A stretch of DNA of 34,534 nucleotides from Terrilactibacillus tamarindi (GTDB lineage Bacteria > Bacillota > Bacilli > Bacillales > Sporolactobacillaceae), in contig NZ_WNHB01000027.1 of NCBI RefSeq assembly GCF_009718825.1, forward strand, positions 1 through 34,534, given 5' to 3'. The translations under genes were made by a program, and so were the position numbers. The notes under the pieces are model-generated. The model was not told the origin of the DNA, ran no database searches, and saw nothing but the letters and a program-made list of their open reading frames with translations. This document shows positions 8,620 through 17,376 of the stretch, piece after piece. Within the stretch, counting starts at the first letter, position 1; each line of letters starts with the position of its first letter.

Positions 8620-8627
8620 TTTTAGAG

Positions 8628-8667
8628 AAAAAAATGAACCACCATCCGTGTCATAGGAATGGTGGTT
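8628..8667 (-). terminator. Terminator of the sigma-54 activator gene
   Basis: AACCACCAT (8637-8645) and ATGGTGGTT (8659-8667) are a perfect 9-bp stem. On the minus strand it is followed by CA and then seven T residues (8634-8628). Confidence 0.75.
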
Positions 8668-8756
8668 TGAACATGTTCTTTATTAAAACTAAGTAAATCG
8701 ATTACGAAAGTATTCTTTTCTGTTCTGCTAAGCTGAAATTTAACAAAGAGTCCAGT

Positions 8757-10838
8757 TTATTGATTTTGCTCTAACAGTTTCTTATATTTCCGACTTACCG
8801 TGGATTGGCTTATTTCAAGAACCTCCGCTGCACGGATGGTCGTTTTGTAGCGCTCCATCGCCAGCATAATTAACTCACTTTCTAATTTTTCCTTTGCCTG
8901 TTTCATAGGTATGACTCGATTCAGTGGTCTCGATTCTGGCAAGCTTAAATCAAACTTGATCAGCTTCGACACGAGATCAGCATAAATGGTATCTTCATCC
9001 GAGGCTACGATTAATCTTTCAATGACATTTTGTAGCTCTCTAATATTCCCTGGCCAACTATACAATTCTAGTAAGTTTAATGCATCAGGCATGAACGTAT
9101 AATGTTTATTATATTTTTCATTAAATTGTTTTAAAAAATGCATGGTTAGCGGAGCTATATCTTCTGTTCGCTCACGCAACGGTGGTACATGAATTGGAAT
9201 CACATTCAAGCGATAATAGAGATCTTCACGAAATTTTCCTTCTTTTATCATCATAGATAAATCACGATTAGTGGCTGCGACAACCTGTACATCAATCGGA
9301 ATGGTTTTTGTACTTCCGACAGGTACGACTTCATTTTCTTGCAAAACACGAAGGAGTTTTACTTGAAGTTGAATTGGCATTTCACCTATTTCATCTAAAA
9401 AAATCACACCGCCATTTGCTTGTTCAAAATACCCTTTTTTACCTTTAACGTCTGCTCCAGTAAAAGCGCCTTTGACATAACCAAACAATTCACTTTCTAA
9501 TAATTGTTCAGGAATAGCTCCACAATTTAATTTAATGAATGGCTGACTAGAGCGCTTGCCCATTTGATGAATCGCTTTTGCTACGACTTCTTTACCTACC
9601 CCAGACTCACCACTTATCAAGACTGTTGAAGAAAATTCAGCTATCTTCTTAACACGAATCATTAATTCTTCCATACCGCTACTACGATAAACCATCTGAT
9701 TAAAAAATAAATCTTTCTTTTTTAAACCATCTAATTCTTTTTTATATTTGTCTAATTGCTGTTTTAAGTTGGCTGTTTCTGTTATATCCCGCAACGCAAT
9801 AATAATTCGTTGCAGATCCCCTGCTTCATCCAATATGGGTGTACCTACAGTAAGCACTTTTTTCCCAATTTTTGTTTCATATACAACGGAGTATTTTTCC
9901 TTGTTATCTTTTACATATTGGATGGCTATCGGATCGAATTCACTATCAAAATCCATGTGAAGCAAACATTTTCCAATAAACTGTTTAAAATCGATATCCC
10001 AATAATCTGGCGTCATAGCTTCACTGCATCTTAGGAGTATGCCATTTCTATCTAATACTAAAATGTCATCATATACACTGGATAAAACAGCATTTAAATC
10101 ATTATTTAAATTCTTAACATACTCCATTTCCATGGCCATTTTCTCTACCATTGGCAAATCTTGAACAACGATGACAACTCCACTTACTTCCTGACCATTT
10201 TGAATAATCGGACTATAATCAGCAAGAATCCCCATGTTATCCTTTGTAATGATTTGATTCAATAACGTTTCACCCGTACGAAAAACACAATCAATATGTT
10301 TTTGTTTAAAAATGAGACAGGCTGGGTGGTTTATCACTTCCATAGCCTTTCTTTTGATCATTTTCAAACCCGAATCATTACAATTAATAATTTTTTGATC
10401 TTGATTGACGACAAAGATGCCCATTGGGATCGATGTTAAAATTGTTTTTAATAAACCTGTATTTTGACTATCACTTTTAAACATTTCAACAAGCAAATCT
10501 TCTCTCTTGATATAACCGATAATTTGATTATTTTCATCTTTAACAAGAGTCACAGCTTCCCCTATTACTTGATAAAGATCAAGTAGCGTATGTTCTTTGT
10601 TCAGAAAGCAGGCATGATCCAACGAATGGGTAAGTTGTTTAATTTGATCAAGAGTCACAGTTTCAGTATCTTTATTAAAAGCATCTCTAACGTTTAAGTA
10701 GCCCGTTAACCGATGACCATCTTTCAAAAAAATATAATCATTAAAAGAATGTCTCAAATATTCCGATATTTCTTTCTCTGATTGATTGATAGCCATACTA
10801 ACAATCGGTCTTATTTTCTCACTAGGAATGGGTAGCAT
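8757..10838 (-). CDS. Sigma-54-dependent activator with CBS, PAS and AAA+ domains
   Basis: The 693-residue protein has, in order, an N-terminal tandem CBS-like region (about 1-120), a PAS domain (about 128-230), a second PAS (about 250-352), a short coiled linker, an AAA+ sigma-54 interaction domain (about 380-610) and a C-terminal helix-turn-helix (about 662-686, RAAEVLEISQSTVSRKYKKL). Walker A is GESGVGKE (410-417), the sigma-54 contact loop GAFTGA is intact (457-462) and Walker B is VIFLDE (478-483). There is no phosphoacceptor receiver domain, so it senses a ligand or small-molecule state directly. It sits between the patA operon and the importer, both with -24/-12 promoters, so it very probably turns on putrescine use. 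The start has AAGGAGG at 11 nt with an in-frame stop just before it. Confidence 0.9.
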   Translation of the reverse strand: MLPIPSEKIRPIVSMAINQSEKEISEYLRHSFNDYIFLKDGHRLTGYLNVRDAFNKDTETVTLDQIKQLTHSLDHACFLNKEHTLLDLYQVIGEAVTLVKDENNQIIGYIKREDLLVEMFKSDSQNTGLLKTILTSIPMGIFVVNQDQKIINCNDSGLKMIKRKAMEVINHPACLIFKQKHIDCVFRTGETLLNQIITKDNMGILADYSPIIQNGQEVSGVVIVVQDLPMVEKMAMEMEYVKNLNNDLNAVLSSVYDDILVLDRNGILLRCSEAMTPDYWDIDFKQFIGKCLLHMDFDSEFDPIAIQYVKDNKEKYSVVYETKIGKKVLTVGTPILDEAGDLQRIIIALRDITETANLKQQLDKYKKELDGLKKKDLFFNQMVYRSSGMEELMIRVKKIAEFSSTVLISGESGVGKEVVAKAIHQMGKRSSQPFIKLNCGAIPEQLLESELFGYVKGAFTGADVKGKKGYFEQANGGVIFLDEIGEMPIQLQVKLLRVLQENEVVPVGSTKTIPIDVQVVAATNRDLSMMIKEGKFREDLYYRLNVIPIHVPPLRERTEDIAPLTMHFLKQFNEKYNKHYTFMPDALNLLELYSWPGNIRELQNVIERLIVASDEDTIYADLVSKLIKFDLSLPESRPLNRVIPMKQAKEKLESELIMLAMERYKTTIRAAEVLEISQSTVSRKYKKLLEQNQ

Positions 10839-10864
10839 CTATTAATCGCCCTCCTTATGAAACG

Positions 10865-10870
10865 ATTATA
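10865..10870 (-). promoter_or_regulatory. Extended -10 promoter of the activator gene
   Basis: The minus strand reads TGTTATAAT, a consensus extended -10 ending 27 bp before the ATG; no good -35 is visible. Direct repeats of ATCGTTA (10899-10905 and 10914-10920) lie just upstream and may be a control site. Confidence 0.5.
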
Positions 10871-10940
10871 ACACACCTAGTTATAAATAATGACATCAAT
10901 CGTTAGACGCGTAATCGTTATGTTATGTTTTTTTACACGA

Positions 10941-12308
10941 CTATTGCGCTTTTAGTTCAACTGTTTCTTCAGTAAGTTCAAAATCAAATTGTTTAGGTTG
11001 GACCTTAAATAAACGTGTTTGCCAAAGTAAGTAGATAAAACCAATGGCTGACCAAATTAAACCAAAATAAATCGAATCATGGGATAATGAAGTCAAAAGC
11101 ACAACGATAAAAGCAAACCCACCTAACGGTAATATTCCGTAGTTGAAAATATCTTTAACTGATTTTAAACGTTTTTCCTTAAACAAGTAATGAGCGATAA
11201 CAGATAAATTAACAAATGAAAAAGCCGTCAGCGCACCATAATTGATAAAGGAACTAATCAAATCTAGGCTAAAAGACATGGACGCAAAAGTCACTAAGCC
11301 AACTAATATAACATTAAACATCGGTGTTTGAAAACGTGGGTGAACATAACCAAATGCTTTTCGTGGTAAAACACCATCTCTACCCATAACATACATTAAG
11401 CGGGAAACACTTCCATGCGAAGCCAATCCAGAGGATAGTACCCCTGCAAATGCCGCAGCAAAAAAGAACACTTGAAAGATCATACCAGCTGAATATTTTG
11501 CTATTTCAGGTAACGTATCATCCGTATTTTTGAATGTTGAAAGGTGTGGATATAACGATTGTGCAAAATAAGAGGCCGCAATAAATAAAGCTCCACCAAT
11601 TAATGTGGTTAAGAGAATCGCTTTTGGTATGGTTTTCTTTGGATTCGGTGTTTCTTCTGAAAATGTCGTTACAGCATCAAATCCTAAGAAAGAAAAACAG
11701 ACAACCGTTGCTCCCATCATCAATGTTTGAAAATGAATTCCTGAATGAATAAACGGCTCTATACTAAAAATCGCACCATTACCATGGCCGTTATGTAACT
11801 TTACCATTGCGATGATTGAAAAAACAGCGACCATAATAATTTGTAAAAAGACGAGTGTACTATTAAAACGTGAAGCTAGTTTTATACTCCAAATATTTAA
11901 ACCCGTTAACAATATAACGTAAGCTGTAATCCAAATCCAAACTGAGATTTCAGGGAAAAATGAACTCATGTAAATACGGATAATAAGGGCATTGACCATA
12001 GGGAGTAACAAATAGTCGAGTAAAGAAGCCCAGCCAACCATAAATCAAAGATGTTGATTCATGGTCTTTGATGTATAGGCATAAGCTGTTCCTGCACTCG
12101 GCATGACTTGAACCATTTTTCCATAGCTAAGTGCCGTAAGTAACATAGCAACTAATGCGACTAAATAAGCGAGCGGAACTCCTCCACTTGTCGTTCCAGC
12201 AACAATTCCGAATGTGTCAAACACTACCATTGGCGTCATGTAACCTAAACCGAGTAAAACAATTGACCATAATCCGAGCGAACGTTTCAACGTTGTTTGT
12301 TCTTTCAT
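10941..12308 (-). pseudogene. puuP: PuuP-type putrescine importer interrupted by one in-frame TGA
   Basis: Read through one stop, this is a 455-codon APC-superfamily permease with about 12 membrane helices. It matches E. coli PuuP throughout, for example YMTPMVVFDTFGIVAG, MVGWASLLDYLLLPM, CFSFLGFDAVTTFSEETP and SRLMYVMGRDGV. Codons 1-87 end in MNQHL, then TGA (12047-12045), then FMVGW continues in the same frame. PuuP has NPHVGFMVGW here, so the lost codon is a conserved Gly and GGA to TGA is one substitution. The start has GAAAGAGGG at 6 nt. A sigma-54 promoter and TGCAT sites precede it. As read, it gives an 87-residue fragment plus a possible restart at 12041. Real nonsense mutation, sequencing error and readthrough cannot be told apart here. 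Confidence 0.88.
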
Positions 12309-12374
12309 AACAATCCCTCTTTCTCATAATATCTTGCACAGTGAAAAACTAACCGTTCATTCATTGATCATTAA

Positions 12375-12390
12375 GCAATTTTTATGCCAA
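12375..12390 (-). promoter_or_regulatory. Sigma-54 (-24/-12) promoter of the importer
   Basis: The minus strand reads TTGGCATAAAAATTGC, then TT. GG (12388-12387) and GC (12376-12375) are 10 nt apart, matching TGGCAC-N5-TTGCW in all but one base. The start of transcription should fall near 12363, about 55 nt before the importer ATG. Confidence 0.85.
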
Positions 12391-12475
12391 AACGCTTAAT
12401 AATTGAAAGAGCACAGTTATAAAAAGGGTTTTTATTAAATTTTTAAAATTATCATTAAATTCAATTATACATTAT

Positions 12476-12498
12476 TGCATAACTTATGCATCACTGCA
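12476..12498. promoter_or_regulatory. TGCATAA palindrome upstream of the importer promoter
   Basis: TGCATAA-C-TTATGCA (12476-12490) is a perfect 15-bp palindrome, followed by a third TGCAT half-site (12495-12499). Its centre is about 101 bp upstream of the -24/-12 element, a usual place for a sigma-54 activator site. Confidence 0.65.
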
Positions 12499-12646
12499 TA
12501 TTTATCTGTTCGCAGAATTAAATTGTTTAAAATTAGGCTTAACAAAGGAATAAAAAGATCAAAAACGGGTATACTAATGTATCATAATTTAAAGAAGGTG
12601 ATATTTAAGAAAGTCGTAAATATTATCCTATTTCACTCATTTAAAT

Positions 12647-12675
12647 TTGCAAAATCTGTTATTCCCTGTTATACT
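12647..12675 (+). promoter_or_regulatory. SigA-type promoter of the cold-shock gene
   Basis: TTGCAA (12647-12652), a 17-bp spacer and TATACT (12670-12675). A start near 12682 leaves about 105 nt of untranslated leader, in line with the long leaders of csp mRNAs. Confidence 0.6.
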
Positions 12676-12787
12676 AAGGAAGAATTATTTTTGTTCGGTC
12701 TTGATTAAGAAGTATCTACTTTAAATCTTAAAGAATTGAGCAAGGATAGTAACAAATGTGTGCTTAACGCACTAGGAGGCAACAACA

Positions 12788-12988
12788 ATGGAACAAGGTA
12801 AAGTAAAATGGTTTAACGCAGAAAAAGGTTTTGGATTTATCGAACGCGATGGTGGAGACGATGTATTCGTACACTTCTCAGCTATCCAAACTGACGGCTT
12901 CAAAACTTTAGACGAAGGTCAAGAAGTTTCTTTTGAAGTTGAACAAGGTCAACGTGGACCACAAGCAACTAACGTTGTAAAATTATAA
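12788..12988 (+). CDS. Cold-shock protein (CspB/CspD type)
   Basis: The 66-residue protein is a complete cold-shock domain with RNP1 [10 protein letters not shown] (about 13-22) and RNP2 VFVHFSAI (about 26-33). It binds single-stranded RNA and DNA as a chaperone. The start follows AGGAGG. It is transcribed alone, with a long leader and a strong terminator. Which of the usual Bacillus paralogues it corresponds to cannot be decided from the protein alone. Confidence 0.93.
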   Translation: MEQGKVKWFNAEKGFGFIERDGGDDVFVHFSAIQTDGFKTLDEGQEVSFEVEQGQRGPQATNVVKL

Positions 12989-13000
12989 TACAAAAGATAT

Positions 13001-13032
13001 AAAGCAGACTCTTATAAGAGTCTGCTTTTTTA
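13001..13032 (+). terminator. Terminator of the cold-shock gene
   Basis: AAGCAGACTCTT (13002-13013) and AAGAGTCTGCTT (13016-13027) make a perfect stem followed by a T run. Confidence 0.9.
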
Positions 13033-13047
13033 TTTGTTGTAAATTTT

Positions 13048-13085
13048 AAAAAAATAACTCCCTATTCGTATAAGAATAGGGAGTT
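13048..13085 (-). terminator. Second hairpin, better terminator on the minus strand
   Basis: AACTCCCTATTC (13056-13067) and GAATAGGGAGTT (13074-13085) are perfectly paired with a 6-base loop. On the minus strand A then seven T residues follow (13054-13048); on the plus strand only TTATAT. No minus-strand gene lies to its right. Confidence 0.55.
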
Positions 13086-13382
13086 TTATATAGCAAGTAC
13101 AGTATTTCAAATGGTATATTCAGTATAACATAACTTGTCACGATTCTCCAACATATCTGCTTATTCGACAAATAATTTTATCTAAACCAGATTTAGGTTA
13201 ACATAATGTTTTTCTATAATATTATGATCTTCCCTTAAGTTGATGTAAAATGAATAGGACACATATTTCCTTTCATCTATCAAGTTCATGATGTTATAGG
13301 TCATTAGCATATGGACGATTGACGCATAAAAAAGAATAGATGGAACATATTAGAATATTAATTTAATAAGGAGGTCTATTTA

Positions 13383-14441
13383 ATGCTACAACCATCATAT
13401 GAATTCTTATTTGATTTATTAGCTACTCCATCCCCTTCTGGCCAAGAAGCTGTTATTCAACGCAAATGGGCATCTTATGTCAAACCTTTCTGCGATGAAA
13501 TACGTACAGATTCTTCTGGAAATGTGATTGGTGTCTTAAATCCTGAATCATCCTTCAAAGTACTTCTTGCTGGTCATTCTGATGAAATCGGTTTTATTGT
13601 TCGAGGTATGGACGATAATGGATTTGTATACATAGATAGTTTGGGAGGAATCAGTCCAAAACCCGCCATCGGCATGAAAATTGAAATTCTTGGATACAAA
13701 CAACACATTGTAGGAGTTGTTGGCGTCAACGCCGAACACCATGGTGGAGTGAAGGAGGAAGTTGAGTTTAGCGATTTATATCTTGATTGTGGAGCAAAAT
13801 CCAAAGAGGAAATCATGAATTATGTGCAGGTTGGTGATCTTGCTGTTTATAAGCGGGAACCTGAAAAACTCCTTAATCAAAGACTAAGTGCTCGTGGTTT
13901 GGATAATCGAACAGGCGCTTTTATCATTGCTGAAGTTCTGAAACGTTGTAAAGAAAGAAATAGTAAAGTTGGACTCTATGCAGCAAGTACAGTTAACGAA
14001 GAAACAAATATGGGTGGAGCATATTTTGCTGCTAGTCAAATAAAACCCACTCTTGCTATCGCTTGTGATGTCACATTTGCTACCGATTTTCCAGACGTGG
14101 ATCAAAATAAGCATGGTCATATTACATTGGATGGTGGGCCAGTATTAGCTAAAGGGGCCCCTATAAATCATAAGATCAACTCAATCATTGAAGAATCAGC
14201 AAAAAGATTAAATATCAACCTGCAATATGAACTAACACCTAGGATGACGGGCACCGATGCAGATAGAATGCGTTTAACCGGTGAAGGAGTACCGATTGCC
14301 CTTGTTTCTTTGCCTCTTAGATATATGCATGCCCCGGTAGAAACCGTAAGCTTTAAGGATATTGAACAAGAAATAGATTTATTAACAGATATGATTTGTC
14401 ATCTGACCGGTGAAGAAAATTTAAATCCTGTTGATTTATGA
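13383..14441 (+). CDS. M42-family metallo-aminopeptidase
   Basis: The 352-residue cytoplasmic enzyme has the M42 arrangement: the first metal His in AGHSDEIG (H65, with D67 nearby), the bridging Asp in GLDNRTG (D174), the catalytic and metal Glu pair in VNEETNMGG (E206, E207), the Asp in ACDVTFATD (D229) and the last His in MHAPVE (H316). This is the FrvX/YsdC/YtoP group, dodecameric aminopeptidases that trim peptides, often mislabelled as endoglucanases. All metal ligands seem present. It is transcribed alone and is convergent with the next gene across a terminator. Confidence 0.88.
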   Translation: MLQPSYEFLFDLLATPSPSGQEAVIQRKWASYVKPFCDEIRTDSSGNVIGVLNPESSFKVLLAGHSDEIGFIVRGMDDNGFVYIDSLGGISPKPAIGMKIEILGYKQHIVGVVGVNAEHHGGVKEEVEFSDLYLDCGAKSKEEIMNYVQVGDLAVYKREPEKLLNQRLSARGLDNRTGAFIIAEVLKRCKERNSKVGLYAASTVNEETNMGGAYFAASQIKPTLAIACDVTFATDFPDVDQNKHGHITLDGGPVLAKGAPINHKINSIIEESAKRLNINLQYELTPRMTGTDADRMRLTGEGVPIALVSLPLRYMHAPVETVSFKDIEQEIDLLTDMICHLTGEENLNPVDL

Positions 14442-14468
14442 TTTAAACAATAACCCATCATAGACCTA

Positions 14469-14506
14469 AAAGGATTACAGACACGCTTACACTGTAATCC
14501 TTTATT
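14469..14506. terminator. Bidirectional terminator after the M42 peptidase
   Basis: AAAGGATTACAG (14469-14480) and CTGTAATCCTTT (14492-14503) form a perfect 12-bp stem followed by TATTTTCTT on the plus strand. Confidence 0.8.
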
Positions 14507-14509
14507 TTC

Positions 14510-15511
14510 TTAACTATTCTCATCTACGTAATGTAGCATCTGATCTTTATGAGAATTAAAGGCTAATAATTGGTTTTGATAATATTTTGCCTGGTGCAAA
14601 GCATCATAACCTTTATTCATAAAATGATGATAACATTTCTTATACTTATTTAATTCACTAATGTTTTCCAGTTGTTTCTCCTGATCCATCACGATATGAT
14701 CTAAATTATATATTTTGTCCTTTGGATGAATCGGTTCAAAACGATGCGGGGACATCCCATCTAATATAGCTGTTTTCATCTTAGGTAAGTAAAGCATATC
14801 AATATCTTCTGTATAGAAGGGGCAATAGTAGCTAATAGGGTCCTGTTTTTCTATCATTGCTACTTTTTTTAGTTGGTGTAAGCAAGTGGATATAGAGTGG
14901 TGATTTGTTCCTTTTAATATAATGATATGACGAATTTGTCGGACCATTAATATTGGATCAAGAGCAGGTTGAAGAATTGTTCCATATTGACAGGAAGAGA
15001 AAGGTACCTCTTTCTCTTCAATAACGTGTTTATTTTTGAATAATTCAACAGAGAGATGATTTAAAAATTGGTTTAGCTGGTCATATTGAGTGACATGATC
15101 CATTATATTTGTGATGTGATTTGCGTGTTTTTTTGCAACTTTGAATTGTTTCCTTGCTTCATTCATAAACCTATGCTTTTCAAACAAAAGAATCGTATCT
15201 AAGTTTGATCGGTTTATATCTCCTTGTTCATACACTTTCTTTCCATTTAAATTCAGCTTAGGAAGCAGTGATTCAATAACAAACAGTTCATTATCGATAA
15301 CCATCGCATCAATCCAGGCCGAATCCAAAGGGTTCACAATATATATCGCTTCGTCTTTCTTCATAACCTGATTTTTTTCAATTGATTCTCTATATCCTAA
15401 GGTCTCATCTTTGATCACTTTGATAACTTTAATCCGCTTATAAATTTCAGATGGAATGATCATTCTTTCAGGCTCTAGAATGCTTTCAAAACAAACATGA
15501 TTTAAGAACAC
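14510..15511 (-). CDS. Diverged relative of the PRK06851 P-loop family with a ruined P-loop
   Basis: The protein is 333 residues with a GTG start eight bases after AAGGAGG. Residues 241-290 (YLPKMKTAILDGMSPHRFEP onward) resemble the conserved block of PRK06851-type ATP-binding proteins, which have two P-loop halves. An equivalent block seems to occur in the first half (about 60-125). Where the second P-loop should be, IIILKGTNHHSISTCLHQL (196-214) keeps the strand and helix but has lost the GxGKS core. The first half has no P-loop. ATP hydrolysis is therefore unlikely. The gene is intact, so the fold may have been kept for another role. The family match is from memory of a motif and is moderate. 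Confidence 0.55.
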   Translation of the reverse strand: MFLNHVCFESILEPERMIIPSEIYKRIKVIKVIKDETLGYRESIEKNQVMKKDEAIYIVNPLDSAWIDAMVIDNELFVIESLLPKLNLNGKKVYEQGDINRSNLDTILLFEKHRFMNEARKQFKVAKKHANHITNIMDHVTQYDQLNQFLNHLSVELFKNKHVIEEKEVPFSSCQYGTILQPALDPILMVRQIRHIIILKGTNHHSISTCLHQLKKVAMIEKQDPISYYCPFYTEDIDMLYLPKMKTAILDGMSPHRFEPIHPKDKIYNLDHIVMDQEKQLENISELNKYKKCYHHFMNKGYDALHQAKYYQNQLLAFNSHKDQMLHYVDENS

Positions 15512-15568
15512 TCCTTACGCCTCCTTATCCCTACTCTACAGATCCTACTCTAAAATCAATCATCTCGA

Positions 15569-15772
15569 TCAATCCAATTCCATATTATGAACAAAGGGAG
15601 CCAGCATCATCGTCACAATACTAACGGGAAACCAAAGCATGGTGAGTATTAAGAAGGGAATAGCATGTGTCTTCCAAGACCTTTTTCTGAATGGTAATAT
15701 CGTTAGTGATCCACTAATCAAGATACCACAAAGAAGATAGACGAGGACTAAATTCAGCATTTGCAACATCAT
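15569..15772 (-). CDS. Small two-helix membrane protein
   Basis: The 67-residue protein has two hydrophobic stretches, about 3-25 (LQMLNLVLVYLLCGILISGS) and 38-60 (PFLILTMLWFPVSIVTMMLA), separated by a basic loop FRKRSWKTH. This predicts two membrane helices with the loop inside. CGGAG lies nine bases before the ATG. It is 57 nt upstream of the ruined P-loop gene on the same strand and may share its transcript. I know no family for it. Confidence 0.6.
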   Translation of the reverse strand: MMLQMLNLVLVYLLCGILISGSLTILPFRKRSWKTHAIPFLILTMLWFPVSIVTMMLAPFVHNMELD

Positions 15773-16011
15773 ATTTATCAGCTCCGTCTCGCCATTTCAA
15801 GCGCTTTTTTTATACATTATGCAAAATGAAAAATAGGCGTGCAGAAAAAACAGAAATACATGTCATTAATAAGATCATTTAATCCGTGTTAATTTAAACC
15901 TGGATGTGTTAACCCTTTTTCTGAAAAGTTTAGTAGCTCCTAGGCTATAGAAAACTTGGGCCTATGATACGCAGACGGCGTCCTATCTGCACTTATACTT
16001 TCTTAAAATGT

Positions 16012-16045
16012 AAAAAAAACTGATCAGTTCGGCCTGATCAGTTTT
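16012..16045 (-). terminator. Terminator of the thyA-folA operon
   Basis: AAAACTGATCAG (16016-16027) and CTGATCAGTTTT (16034-16045) are perfect arms with a 6-base loop, followed on the minus strand by a run of eight T residues. Confidence 0.9.
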
Positions 16046-16054
16046 AGTGATTAT

Positions 16055-16546
16055 CTATTCATTTTTCCGTTCATAAATGCAAAAAGTATGAGGATACCTA
16101 TTTTTTGCATCTACAACCCCTTCTACCTCTGATATCAAACGCCATTCATCTGGATTAAAGCCTTCAAAATAGATATCGCCTTCAAAAACATGATGAATTC
16201 GCGTGATATATAATTTATTTGCATAAGGAAACAAGCTTTTGAATAATTCGGCCCCTCCGATGATAAAATATTCCTCGTTTGGATCATTACATTGATTAAA
16301 TAATTCTTTCTCTGAATGATAGACTTCGACGTGCTCTTTCGAATAATCTTTATTACGCGTTAAAATGATATTCCTTCTTCCCGGCAGAGGTCTACCAATC
16401 GATTCATACGTTTTTCTACCCATGATAATACTATGACCCATCGTTATTTTTTTGAAGTATTGTAAGTCTGCAGGTAAATGCCAGGGCAAGTTATTGTTTT
16501 TTCCAATAAGTCCTTTTTCGTCCATTGCCAGTAAAAAAGATATCAT
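16055..16546 (-). CDS. folA: Dihydrofolate reductase
   Basis: The 163-residue enzyme has the standard order: [15 protein letters not shown], the folate-site acid D27 in LPADLQYFK, the NADPH motifs [15 protein letters not shown] and NIILTRN, and FIIGGAELF. It reduces dihydrofolate made by thymidylate synthase back to tetrahydrofolate. Its ATG overlaps the thyA stop by 4 nt, so the two are coupled. Nothing suggests a plasmid-borne resistance type. It is called dfrA in B. subtilis. Confidence 0.95.
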   Translation of the reverse strand: MISFLLAMDEKGLIGKNNNLPWHLPADLQYFKKITMGHSIIMGRKTYESIGRPLPGRRNIILTRNKDYSKEHVEVYHSEKELFNQCNDPNEEYFIIGGAELFKSLFPYANKLYITRIHHVFEGDIYFEGFNPDEWRLISEVEGVVDAKNRYPHTFCIYERKNE

Positions 16547-17337
16547 ACAGATACCTTCCCTTTTATATGAGGATGTGGATTATAACCTTCAATGACGAAA
16601 TCTTCATATTCAAAATCAAATATCGTTGGAACCTTCCGTTTAAAGGATAATTTAGGAAGTTCTCTAGGTGCCCTGCTCAATTGTTCCTTTACTTGTTCAA
16701 TATGATTGTTATAAATATGGGCATCACCTAACGTGTGAATAAATTCACCGACTTCGAGTCCGGAGACGTGAGCAATCATATGTGTTAGGAAAGCGTATGA
16801 CGCAATATTAAACGGAACTCCGAGAAAGATATCGGCACTTCTCTGATATAACTGACAGGATAACTTGCCATGACTGACATAAAATTGAAATAAACAATGA
16901 CATGGAGGCAAAGCCATTTCTTCAATATCTCTGGGATTCCAAGCAGTCACAATCAAACGGCGGGAATTTGGATTTAATTTGATCATTTCCATTAATTTAG
17001 AGATCTGGTCAATCGTTTCTCCATTCTTCCCTGGCCATGATCGCCATTGGTGTCCGTAAACAGGTCCAAGCTCCCCATTTTCATCTGCCCATTCGTTCCA
17101 AATTCTAACACCATGGTCTTGTAAATACTTAACATTTGTATCACCTTTTAAAAACCAAAGCAACTCATAAATAATGGATTTGTAGTGGAGTTTTTTTGTT
17201 GTTAATAACGGAAAACCCTCTTGAAGAGAAAAACGCATCTGATGGCCAAAAACACTCCGAGTTCCTGTCCCCGTTCGATCTCCCTTTTCATTACCTTCCT
17301 GCAAGACACGTTTACATAAATCTAAATATTGTTTCAT
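16543..17337 (-). CDS. thyA: Thymidylate synthase
   Basis: The 264-residue enzyme makes dTMP from dUMP using methylene-tetrahydrofolate. The catalytic Cys is C146 in [12 protein letters not shown]. The phosphate-binding Arg (R21, and R126/R127 in SRRLIV) and the motif [18 protein letters not shown] are intact. The length equals that of the short ThyA class (B. subtilis ThyB, E. coli ThyA). It starts the folate operon with folA and ends just before a strong terminator shared with it. Confidence 0.95.
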   Translation of the reverse strand: MKQYLDLCKRVLQEGNEKGDRTGTGTRSVFGHQMRFSLQEGFPLLTTKKLHYKSIIYELLWFLKGDTNVKYLQDHGVRIWNEWADENGELGPVYGHQWRSWPGKNGETIDQISKLMEMIKLNPNSRRLIVTAWNPRDIEEMALPPCHCLFQFYVSHGKLSCQLYQRSADIFLGVPFNIASYAFLTHMIAHVSGLEVGEFIHTLGDAHIYNNHIEQVKEQLSRAPRELPKLSFKRKVPTIFDFEYEDFVIEGYNPHPHIKGKVSV

Positions 17338-17376
17338 TTGAACACCTCATCTCAGGCTTTTGTCTAATACGTAAGA

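Larger units (their letters stand above)
12309..12787. other. 479-nt intergenic region between importer and csp
   Basis: The left part holds the importer's leader, its -24/-12 promoter and the TGCAT sites. The right part holds the csp promoter (12647-12675) and its roughly 105-nt leader. Between about 12500 and 12640 I see only AT-rich sequence. A 77-codon frame at 12475-12708 has no ribosome site, crosses the promoter and is not a gene. Confidence 0.6.
12989..13382. other. 394-nt intergenic region between csp and the M42 peptidase
   Basis: Two hairpins occupy 13001-13087. From 13088 to 13365 I find no gene and no convincing sigma-A promoter, only AT-rich sequence. AAGGAGG just before 13383 is the ribosome site of the peptidase. 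Confidence 0.5.

Noticed and set aside
12045-12047. Selenocysteine reading of the importer TGA
   Set aside because: The family has Gly, not Cys, here, and I see no convincing stem-loop right after the codon; a nonsense change is simpler.
12475-12708. A 77-codon plus-strand frame upstream of csp
   Set aside because: It has no ribosome site, starts inside the importer's activator palindrome and crosses the csp promoter; composition is that of AT-rich spacer.
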